Shown here: in pieces, positions 57,788 through 64,000 of the stretch | Layout of the letters: each line of letters opens with the position of its first letter | Numbering within the stretch: position 1 is the stretch's first letter | Origin: Cyanobium sp. | Lineage (GTDB): Bacteria > Cyanobacteriota > Cyanobacteriia > PCC-6307 > Cyanobiaceae | Length of the DNA stretch: 64,000 nucleotides | Reading direction: 5' to 3' | Assembly: GCA_014191755.1 (NCBI GenBank) | Contig: BJHE01000006.1 | Coordinates: forward strand, 1 to 64,000 | Notes under the pieces: model-generated | Told to the model about the DNA's origin: nothing | Database searches by the model: none | Seen by the model: only the letters and a program-made list of their open reading frames with translations | Program-made: the position numbers and the translations under genes

Positions 57788-57797
57788 GGAGAGTTCC

Positions 57798-58049
57798 TCA
57801 GCCGGCGCTGGTTGTGGAAAGAACCTCGGCCACCTGCCACCGCTTGGTGCGGCTGAGGGGACGGGTCTCGGTGATACGAACGCGATCGCCAACTTTGACG
57901 GCGTTGGTTTCGTCGTGAGCTTTGTAGCGGGTGGTGCGGCTCACCGTCTTCTGATAGATGGGGTGGGGGAAGCGGTTTTCCACCGCCACCACCACCGTTT
58001 TGTCCATCTTGTCGCTGACGACGGTGCCGACCCTTTCCTTGAGTGCCAT
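57798..58049 (-). CDS. rpsQ: 30S ribosomal protein S17
   Basis: 83 residues. [43 protein letters not shown] and the [16 protein letters not shown] signature. 15 bases after rpmC. Confidence 0.97.
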   Translation of the reverse strand: MALKERVGTVVSDKMDKTVVVAVENRFPHPIYQKTVSRTTRYKAHDETNAVKVGDRVRITETRPLSRTKRWQVAEVLSTTSAG

Positions 58050-58064
58050 GGGAGTGGTGGGGGA

Positions 58065-58274
58065 TCAGGACGGGGTGGAGCGTTGCCGCTCCAACTGCAC
58101 CGAAAGCAGGTGGGCCAGTTTGATGCGGGCCTCCTTGAAGCGGTGCGGATGTTCCAAGCGGCGAGTGGCCTGCTGGAAGCGCAGATCGAACAGCTCCCGC
58201 CGGGTGGCGGTGATGCGTTCGGAGAGGTCGCTGTCGGTGAGCTTGCGCACCTCGGCGATAGCGGGACGGGCCAT
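58065..58274 (-). CDS. rpmC: 50S ribosomal protein L29
   Basis: 69 residues, two helices. [40 protein letters not shown]-type sequence ([10 protein letters not shown]...[16 protein letters not shown]). Starts 3 bases after rplP. Confidence 0.95.
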   Translation of the reverse strand: MARPAIAEVRKLTDSDLSERITATRRELFDLRFQQATRRLEHPHRFKEARIKLAHLLSVQLERQRSTPS

Positions 58275-58277
58275 GGT

Positions 58278-58754
58278 TCAGGACTCCAGGGCTAGAGCGG
58301 GTTCGGGGGATGCTGGTTCGGCCACCGCGTCATCCACCTGGTCGGCCAGGCTGATGAACTTGGTTTTAACCGGCAGCTTGTATTGGGCCAGTCGCATGGC
58401 TTCCCTGGCGATCTCAGGGGTGATTTCAGGCCCCCCCATCTCGAACAGGATGCGACCAGGCTTGATCACCGCCACCCAGAATTCCGGGTTGCCCTTACCG
58501 GAACCCATGCGGGTTTCGGCGGGACGCATGGTGACTGGCTTATCGGGGAAGATCCGAATCCAGATCTTGCCGCCGCGCTTCACGTAGCGGGTCATGGCGC
58601 GACGGGAAGCCTCAATCTGGCGGGAGGTGATCCAGCCACACTCCTGGGCCTGCAGGCCGAATTCGCCGAAGGCGATGGTGTTGCCGCGCGTAGCGATGCC
58701 GCGCATACGGCCCCGCTGCTGCTTACGGAATTTGACGCGTCGTGGACTAAGCAT
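58278..58754 (-). CDS. rplP: 50S ribosomal protein L16
   Basis: 158 residues. [49 protein letters not shown] and [24 protein letters not shown]. The C-terminal tail adds about 20 residues to the core. Confidence 0.97.
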   Translation of the reverse strand: MLSPRRVKFRKQQRGRMRGIATRGNTIAFGEFGLQAQECGWITSRQIEASRRAMTRYVKRGGKIWIRIFPDKPVTMRPAETRMGSGKGNPEFWVAVIKPGRILFEMGGPEITPEIAREAMRLAQYKLPVKTKFISLADQVDDAVAEPASPEPALALES

Positions 58755-58768
58755 GATTTAGACCTCCC

Positions 58769-59497
58769 TCACTCCTCGTTGGAACGATCTTCGAACTGTT
58801 GGGGCCGGCGGCTGGCGCGGCGCCGGGTGGCGTCGGCAGCAGGCTGCTGCTGCGGCTGGCCGGGGAGCACTTCTCCCTTGAACACCCAAACTTTGATGCC
58901 CAGCACCCCGTAGGTGGTGGTGGCCACCTTGGTGGCGTAGTCGATGTCGGCTCGGAGGGTGTGCAGGGGCACACGACCTTCTCGGGTCCATTCGGTGCGA
59001 GCAATCTCAGCGCCGTTGAGACGGCCGCCCACCTGGATCTTGAGGCCAAGCACGCCTGCACGCTGGGCCCGCTGCACCGCCATCCGCATGACGCGGCGGA
59101 AGGCCACCCGCTTCTCGAGCTGCTGGGCGATGTATTCGGCTAACAGGAAAGCGTCGGCATCGACGCGTTCCACTTCGACCACGTTGATCCGGACCTGACG
59201 GGCCGCATCGCCGAGGGTCTTTTGGATGCCGGTGCGCAATTCCTCGATGCCGCTGCCCTGGCGGCCGACGAGCACACCGGGGCGGGCGGTCTTGAGCTCA
59301 ACCTCGAGTTGGTCAGCCTTGCGGGCGATCAACACATCGGAAATGCCGGCGGCACCGTATTTCTTGTGGATGAACTTGCGGATCCGGTCATCCTCCTGAA
59401 GGAGGGTCGGATAGGTCTTACTGGGGGCGTACCAACGCGAGCGGTGTTCCTGGGTAATCCCCAGGCGCAGGCCGGTTGGATGGATCTTGTGTCCCAT
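58769..59497 (-). CDS. rpsC: 30S ribosomal protein S3
   Basis: 242 residues from [18 protein letters not shown] at 59497. The KH domain includes [14 protein letters not shown]; the C-terminal domain ends [11 protein letters not shown] followed by a Gln/Arg-rich tail. An upstream start at 59542 is not conserved. Confidence 0.97.
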   Translation of the reverse strand: MGHKIHPTGLRLGITQEHRSRWYAPSKTYPTLLQEDDRIRKFIHKKYGAAGISDVLIARKADQLEVELKTARPGVLVGRQGSGIEELRTGIQKTLGDAARQVRINVVEVERVDADAFLLAEYIAQQLEKRVAFRRVMRMAVQRAQRAGVLGLKIQVGGRLNGAEIARTEWTREGRVPLHTLRADIDYATKVATTTYGVLGIKVWVFKGEVLPGQPQQQPAADATRRRASRRPQQFEDRSNEE

Positions 59498-59516
59498 CGG
59501 TCGGTGTCCTCGGGGT

Positions 59517-59876
59517 TCAGGCGGAAGGGGCGGCCACACCAATGCTGATGTGGCAGGTCTGTTTCTTGATCGCGAAGGCCCGGCCCTGGGCGCGGGGCCG
59601 GAAGCGCTTCATGGAGGGGCCCATGTCGGCGCTGGCCTGGCTGATCACGAGGCTGGAGGGATCCAGGCCGAGATTGTTCTCAGCGTTGGCCACCGCACTC
59701 CGCAGCACCTTGGTGATGGGGCCGGTGGAGCGGTAGGGCATGAACTCGAGCATGATCAGGGCGTCGCGGTAGGTGCGGCCCCGGATCTGGTCGAGCACCC
59801 GCCGCACCTTGGAAACGGAGCCGCGGATGTAGCGGCCATGCGCAATGGCCTGGGTGTTGGGGTTGGTGATAGCCAT
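59517..59876 (-). CDS. rplV: 50S ribosomal protein L22
   Basis: 119 residues. [20 protein letters not shown]-type start ([20 protein letters not shown]) and the beta-hairpin [25 protein letters not shown] that lines the exit tunnel. Confidence 0.97.
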   Translation of the reverse strand: MAITNPNTQAIAHGRYIRGSVSKVRRVLDQIRGRTYRDALIMLEFMPYRSTGPITKVLRSAVANAENNLGLDPSSLVISQASADMGPSMKRFRPRAQGRAFAIKKQTCHISIGVAAPSA

Positions 59877-59880
59877 CGGT

Positions 59881-60156
59881 TCAGCGGCCTCCCTTCTTGT
59901 CTTTGATGTGGCCGCGGAAGGTGCGGGTCGGGGCGAATTCCCCGAGCTTGTGGCCCACCATCTGCTCCGTCACGTAGACGGGTACGTGGGCTTTGCCGTT
60001 GTGAACGGCAATCGTGTGGCCGATCATCATCGGCAGGATCGTGGAGGCGCGTGACCAGGTCTTGATCACGGATTTGTCTTCGGCGGCGTTCTGCTTCTCC
60101 ACCTTGCGGAGCAGGCTGTCGGCGACGAAGGGGCCTTTTTTGAGTGAGCGTCCCAT
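59881..60156 (-). CDS. rpsS: 30S ribosomal protein S19
   Basis: 91 residues. [50 protein letters not shown] and [20 protein letters not shown]. Four bases separate it from the rplV start region. Confidence 0.97.
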   Translation of the reverse strand: MGRSLKKGPFVADSLLRKVEKQNAAEDKSVIKTWSRASTILPMMIGHTIAVHNGKAHVPVYVTEQMVGHKLGEFAPTRTFRGHIKDKKGGR

Positions 60157-60191
60157 GGCGGTTCAGGCGTACGGCAGAGCGGTGTGGGTCA

Positions 60192-61055
60192 TCAGGAGTC
60201 GCGACCGCCACGGCTCCGTTTGGAGGTGCGGCGACGTTTCCGGAGCACGAACCGATTGCTCGGTTTGTTCCGCTTGCGGGTCTTGAGGCCCAGGGCCGGC
60301 TTGCCCCAGGGGGTGACCGGACCGGAACGGCCGATCGGAGCGCGGCCTTCGCCACCACCGTGGGGGTGGTCGCAGGGGTTCATCACGCTGCCGCGGACCT
60401 CAGGGCGACGACCCAGCCAGCGCTTGCGCCCGGCCTTGCCGAGGCTGGTGTTGCGCTGCTCGCTGTTGCCCACCTCCCCAAGGGTGGCGTAGCACTCGCG
60501 GCGCACCAGGCGAACCTCCGTGGAGGGCAGCTTCAGGGCGACGTAGTCGCCTTCCTTAGCCATCACCTGGGCACTGGCGCCGGCGGTGCGAACCATCTGG
60601 CCGCCGCGGCCGGCGTAAAGCTCCACGTTGTGGACGCTGGAACCCAAGGGGATGGCCGAGAGGGGCAGAGCATTGCCGTTCTCGATCGGGGACTCGGGGC
60701 CAGACACGACCGTCTGGCCGACGGTCACACCGGCCGGAGCCAGGATATAGCGCTTTTCGCCATCGCTGTAATACAGCAGGGCGAGGCGGGCATTGCGGTG
60801 GGGGTCGTAGTGGATCGCCGCCACACGAGCCGTGACACCGTGCTTATCGCGACGGAAATCAACAATTCGGTAGAGGCGCTTGTGGCCGCCGCCCCGGTGG
60901 CGGCAGGTGATCACACCACGATTGTTGCGGCCCTTGCGGCGGTGCTTGGCCACAACCAAGCCCCGCTCACGACCGCGTCCGGTGATTTCGCTGAAGTCGG
61001 TGACCACCAGCGTGCGGGTGCCGGGGGTGATGGGTCTGTAGTTACGGATTGCCAT
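60192..61055 (-). CDS. rplB: 50S ribosomal protein L2
   Basis: 287 residues. [24 protein letters not shown], a central RNA-binding domain, and the peptidyl-transferase-proximal [18 protein letters not shown]. Ends with the basic [14 protein letters not shown]. Confidence 0.98.
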   Translation of the reverse strand: MAIRNYRPITPGTRTLVVTDFSEITGRGRERGLVVAKHRRKGRNNRGVITCRHRGGGHKRLYRIVDFRRDKHGVTARVAAIHYDPHRNARLALLYYSDGEKRYILAPAGVTVGQTVVSGPESPIENGNALPLSAIPLGSSVHNVELYAGRGGQMVRTAGASAQVMAKEGDYVALKLPSTEVRLVRRECYATLGEVGNSEQRNTSLGKAGRKRWLGRRPEVRGSVMNPCDHPHGGGEGRAPIGRSGPVTPWGKPALGLKTRKRNKPSNRFVLRKRRRTSKRSRGGRDS

Positions 61056-61070
61056 GACGTTTCAGACCCC

Positions 61071-61373
61071 TCAGGCCTCTGGGAACAACTGGATGGCGTT
61101 GCCTTCGGCGAGGCGCACAACCGCCTTCTTCACCTGGGCACGCTTGCCGGCGAAGCGCCCCACCCGACGGGTGCGGCGGGGAGGATTCATGGTGCTCACA
61201 CCGACGACTTTCACATCGAACAAGGATTCGACGGCCGCTTTGATGTCGGGCTTGGCAGCCCGGTGATCCACCTCAAAGGTGTACTGATTCAGTTCGAGGG
61301 CACGGGTGGCCTTCTCGGTGATCAGGGGCCGGCGGATCACATCCGCCAACCGATCAGTAAAACGTTCAGACAT
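61071..61373 (-). CDS. rplW: 50S ribosomal protein L23
   Basis: 100 residues. [28 protein letters not shown] and [19 protein letters not shown]. It sits at the tunnel exit and is a docking site for trigger factor and SRP. Its start overlaps the rplD stop by 8 bases. Confidence 0.97.
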   Translation of the reverse strand: MSERFTDRLADVIRRPLITEKATRALELNQYTFEVDHRAAKPDIKAAVESLFDVKVVGVSTMNPPRRTRRVGRFAGKRAQVKKAVVRLAEGNAIQLFPEA

Positions 61374-62001
61374 CGCCGTAAACCTCCTGAATCTTCGCGA
61401 GTGCCTCTTCGCTCACCACCAGCTTGCTGGCATGGAGCAGATCGAAGACATTGAGCTGATCGGCCGCGATCAGGCGGACCTTCTCGAGGTTACGCACCGA
61501 AAGCCGAACAGCTTCCGAGGCGTTGTCGAGGATCAGCAGCACCTTGGTGTCGGCTTGGATACCAAAACGGCCTAGAGCTGCGGTGATCTCTTTGGTCTTC
61601 GGGGTGTCCAGTTCCGAACCGAAGCCCTTGACCGCCACAATGTCCGCGACGCGGCTCATCAGGGCGGTGCGGAGGGCCAGGCGACGCTCCTTGCGATTCA
61701 TCGCCAGCTCATAGCTGCGGGGCTTGGGTCCGAAGACCACACCGCCACCCGGCTTGAGGGGGGTGCGGATCGAACCCTGGCGGGCTCGGCCGGTGCCCTT
61801 TTGCTTGTAGGGCTTGCGGCCGCCACCAGCCACCTCGGCCCGGGTGAGGGTGCTGGCGGTGCCCTGGCGGGCATTGGCCAACTGACGCACCACCGCCCGG
61901 TGCAGCAGGTCAGCGGCAGAGGTCTCTTTGGCGACCTTCAGATCAAGGGAAGCTTTGCCGCTCTCCTTGCCCTGCCAATCGTGAACAACAACATTTGCCA
62001 T
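61366..62001 (-). CDS. rplD: 50S ribosomal protein L4
   Basis: 211 residues. [41 protein letters not shown]-type tunnel loop ([19 protein letters not shown]) and [24 protein letters not shown]. In E. coli L4 represses the S10 operon. Confidence 0.97.
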   Translation of the reverse strand: MANVVVHDWQGKESGKASLDLKVAKETSAADLLHRAVVRQLANARQGTASTLTRAEVAGGGRKPYKQKGTGRARQGSIRTPLKPGGGVVFGPKPRSYELAMNRKERRLALRTALMSRVADIVAVKGFGSELDTPKTKEITAALGRFGIQADTKVLLILDNASEAVRLSVRNLEKVRLIAADQLNVFDLLHASKLVVSEEALAKIQEVYGDV

Positions 62002-62012
62002 GGTTCTGCTCC

Positions 62013-62660
62013 TCAGGACGCGCCTTTACTGCCGACCCGCTTGGCCGGACGGATGTCAAGCAAAGCCCCGGGTTTGCCGGGAACCGAGCCCTTCACCACC
62101 AGCAGGTTGCGCTCGACATCCACCTTGAGAATGGTGAGACCACGCGTGGTGATCTGCTTGCCGCCATAGCGGCCAGCCATGCGCTTGCCGGGGTACACGC
62201 GGCCCGGCGTGGTGCCGGCACCGGTTGAACCGGGCTCGCGGTGGTTCTTTGAACCGTGGCTCATCGGACCCCGGCTGAAGCCATGACGCTTCTGCCAACC
62301 CGCGAAACCGCGACCGATGGTGTCGCCGCTGACATCAACCTTCTGGCCGGCCTCGAAGGCGGTCACGGTGATGGCGGTGCCCAGCTCAAGGCCTTCGACG
62401 GCATCGACGCGATATTCGCGCAGATGACGCAGGGGATCGGAACCGGATTTGGCTAGGTGGCCCTTGGCGGGCTTGTTTACCAACTTTTCGCGGATCTCGC
62501 CGAAACCGATCTGGACGGCGCTGTAACCGTCGCTGGCTTCGTTCTTGAGCTGGGTGATGCGGCAGGGACCCGCTTCGATCACGGTGACCGGGATGGACCT
62601 GCCTTCGTCGTCGAAGAATTGGGACATGCCCAATTTCTTCCCGAGAATGCCGATGGACAT
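62013..62660 (-). CDS. rplC: 50S ribosomal protein L3
   Basis: 215 residues. [32 protein letters not shown], the [29 protein letters not shown] loop with the site of glutamine methylation, and [11 protein letters not shown]. First gene of the minus-strand ribosomal cluster that runs to about 47 kb; rpsJ, its E. coli neighbour, is in the str operon instead. Confidence 0.98.
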   Translation of the reverse strand: MSIGILGKKLGMSQFFDDEGRSIPVTVIEAGPCRITQLKNEASDGYSAVQIGFGEIREKLVNKPAKGHLAKSGSDPLRHLREYRVDAVEGLELGTAITVTAFEAGQKVDVSGDTIGRGFAGWQKRHGFSRGPMSHGSKNHREPGSTGAGTTPGRVYPGKRMAGRYGGKQITTRGLTILKVDVERNLLVVKGSVPGKPGALLDIRPAKRVGSKGAS

Positions 62661-63124
62661 GGGAGGGGAGATGACGCCAGCTGGACTGCCGCGTGCTGAT
62701 GCCGTGGGGCTTCAGGCCGACCCACAGGGAATGCGGGAGGACGGCGGGTGCTGAATGCTTGGGATCGCAGATCAGGTGGAGGCTTGGAGACCACCGACCT
62801 TGGGCTAGCGAGGCGATTCAGCGGGCTGGGACTTGCCTGAAACGACAGGGAAGAGAATGACTTCTCGACCCAAGGGAAGCGAACTTCTCGTTTCGATGAG
62901 GCAGTATCCCGGCGGTGCCCCAAACCTTGGCGGTTGAGCCTCGGCAGGGCGGCCGCACTGGCCTGGAGAGGTCGTCACCAATGACAACCTCCGCACCGTG
63001 TTCTGGAGGCCCGGCTAGCGGACGGGCACAGACATCAGCGCAAGTAACCAATGTACCCCACGACCTCACCCCCCCTGAACGTGGCCTGGGCTGCCAGACT
63101 TGATTGCGTTCGCCCTTGCCGCCG
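62661..63124. promoter_or_regulatory. Divergent control region, rplC cluster and ndhN
   Basis: 464 bases without a convincing gene. It must hold the promoter and leader of the 30-gene ribosomal cluster and the promoter of ndhN. On the rplC side the sequence before the ATG is pyrimidine-rich (CATCTCCCCTCCC) without a Shine-Dalgarno motif. Short open frames occur, including a 26-codon one at about 62857-62937, but lack supporting features. I could not define promoters with confidence. Confidence 0.4.
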
Positions 63125-63589
63125 ATGCCCCTGCTGCTCTCAGGTCGCGGTTTCCGTCAGGATCTGGAACGCGCTGGGGCCATCGCCCTGTTCGCCCCGC
63201 TTGAAGGTGGGGCCGAAACCCGTCTACTGCGCCGTCTGCGGGCCGCCGGTTATCGGGCCCACCTCACCTCCGCCCGGGGGCTGGGCGATCCAGAAGCCTT
63301 CCTGTTCCAGCTCCATGGCGTGCGGCCTCCCCATCTGGGCCATCAGAGCGTGGGCCGGGGAGCGGCCGTGGGCGAGGTGCAGCGGGTGATGCCCCTGCTC
63401 GGAGTCGAACTGGAGGGGCAAGCCCCGATCCTGCTTTGGCTGTTGGAGGGCCAGGTGCTTTCTACTGCCGAACTGGCCTCGCTGGTGGGTCTCACGCGGC
63501 GGGAGCCGAGGCTCAAAATGGTGGTGGAGATGGGTGGCGCCCGAGCCTTGCGGTGGCAGCCGTTAGAGCAGCTGATCGCTGGGGTCTGA
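63125..63589 (+). CDS. ndhN: NAD(P)H-quinone oxidoreductase subunit N
   Basis: 154 residues from [20 protein letters not shown] at 63125. [33 protein letters not shown] and [23 protein letters not shown] match NdhN. It is an oxygenic-photosynthesis-specific subunit of the thylakoid NDH-1 complex in cyclic electron flow and respiration. Divergent from rplC, which is the usual cyanobacterial arrangement. Confidence 0.93.
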   Translation: MPLLLSGRGFRQDLERAGAIALFAPLEGGAETRLLRRLRAAGYRAHLTSARGLGDPEAFLFQLHGVRPPHLGHQSVGRGAAVGEVQRVMPLLGVELEGQAPILLWLLEGQVLSTAELASLVGLTRREPRLKMVVEMGGARALRWQPLEQLIAGV

Positions 63590-63654
63590 TCCCCAGGAAA
63601 GACTGGCGCTGATTTGGGGCGTCTTCTTTTTTTGCGGGGTCCCACGGCCAGTTG

Positions 63655-64000
63655 GTGGCACGCCTGAGTGGCCTGCCTGCGCTGGTGCTCCTTCTGGCCA
63701 CAGAGTTGCTGCTGGACCATGCAGGGATCGGCTGGATCGAGCCCGACCGATTGGGCTCCAGGCTGGAGCCGTTAGTGGGGCGGATGGTGGGCCAGGTTCT
63801 GTTTGATGGCAGTCTCAATCTGCGCTTGGCGGGCCGGGATCTGCAGCGGTCGGTACTCCAGTTGGTGCTGGTTTGTTCCGTGCTGGGCCTGACCGGCGTT
63901 GCTGTGCTGGCCCACTGGGCCGAATGTTTGCCCTGGCTGGTGGCCTTGGTCTTTGGCGCCATCGCCCTGGCCACGGGCCCCATGGTGGTCAATCCCTTGG
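63655..64000 (+). CDS. CPA1-type cation/proton antiporter (partial, N terminus possibly broken)
   Basis: The frame runs off the window. The 115 visible residues include SGLPALVLLLATELLLDHAGIG, QVLFDGSLNLRLAGRDL and FGAIALATGPMVVNPL. These resemble FEGxLNL and the ATxPTVV-type core motif of CPA1 Na+/H+ antiporters. GTG at 63655 is the only reasonable start in frame and has no good ribosome binding site. Just upstream, another frame (from 63576) encodes [15 protein letters not shown], which looks like the family's missing first helix. The two would join at a T7 run (63627-63633) if it were T6. The gene may be frameshifted, or really starts at 63655. Confidence 0.75.
   Translation, partial: MARLSGLPALVLLLATELLLDHAGIGWIEPDRLGSRLEPLVGRMVGQVLFDGSLNLRLAGRDLQRSVLQLVLVCSVLGLTGVAVLAHWAECLPWLVALVFGAIALATGPMVVNPL

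Noticed and set aside
60144-61454. 436-residue plus-strand frame over rplB/rplW
   Set aside because: Antisense to certain ribosomal genes; no start signal or family motif.
62857-62937. 26-codon plus-strand frame with a weak AGGGA upstream
   Set aside because: Too short, no recognised family, inside the rplC/ndhN control region.

Overview
The window is cyanobacterial chromosome. It carries photosystem I genes (psaA, psaB, psaL, psaI), ndhN, ferredoxin-dependent glutamate synthase, LL-diaminopimelate aminotransferase, an Sll0418-type quinone methyltransferase and an RNase E with the cyanobacterial poly-Arg tail. The high GC content, compact spacing and rpsJ sitting in the str operon fit the Cyanobium / high-GC Synechococcus group. 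That placement is inference; no 16S gene is present. No plasmid, phage, CRISPR array or intact insertion sequence was seen.

Layout. 1-4.1 kb: the end of an unknown gene, a B12-binding-type radical SAM protein, and a lower-GC RTX (calcium-binding repeat) protein. 4.1-7.9 kb, minus strand: dapL, clpS and a CPBP membrane protease, plus a frameshifted DUF4143 AAA ATPase gene. 8-13.8 kb, plus strand: a large radical SAM/DUF2344 protein, a long leader, rne and overlapping rnhB. 13.7-16.9 kb: DUF1997, pheA, an MPBQ-type methyltransferase and a LON-domain protein. 17-22 kb, minus strand: the str operon rpsL-rpsG-fusA-tuf-rpsJ. 22-30.6 kb: an A-type Fe-S carrier, a secreted phosphodiester glycosidase, gltB, lipA and tRNA-Pro(CGG). 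30.6-34.1 kb: a CbiG-CobJ fusion and an exported protein of unknown function. 34.5-40.2 kb: psaA-psaB converging on psaI-psaL. 40.3-46.9 kb: a HEAT protein, a GT2 glycosyltransferase, an NlpC/P60 peptidase, a serine hydrolase, tRNA-Ser(GCT), alr, an HNH endonuclease and prfA. 47-62.7 kb, minus strand: the S10-spc-alpha cluster from rplC to rpmE, including secY, adk, rpoA and truA. 62.7-64 kb: divergent ndhN and the start of a CPA1 cation/proton antiporter that looks damaged at its N terminus.

Most of the window is housekeeping: translation and secretion (about 17-22 kb and 46-63 kb), photosynthetic electron transport, nitrogen assimilation (gltB), cofactors (lipoate, cobalamin, Fe-S, quinone) and cell-wall enzymes. 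I found no clear new biological system. The items most worth a second look are: a 16-bp inverted repeat upstream of rplM; two apparent single-base frameshifts at homopolymers; the rne/rnhB overlap, where one DNA segment encodes both the RNase E poly-Arg tail and the RNase HII N terminus; the long rne leader; the compositionally distinct RTX gene; a triplicated 15-bp palindromic unit before clpS; and two radical SAM proteins of unknown chemistry.
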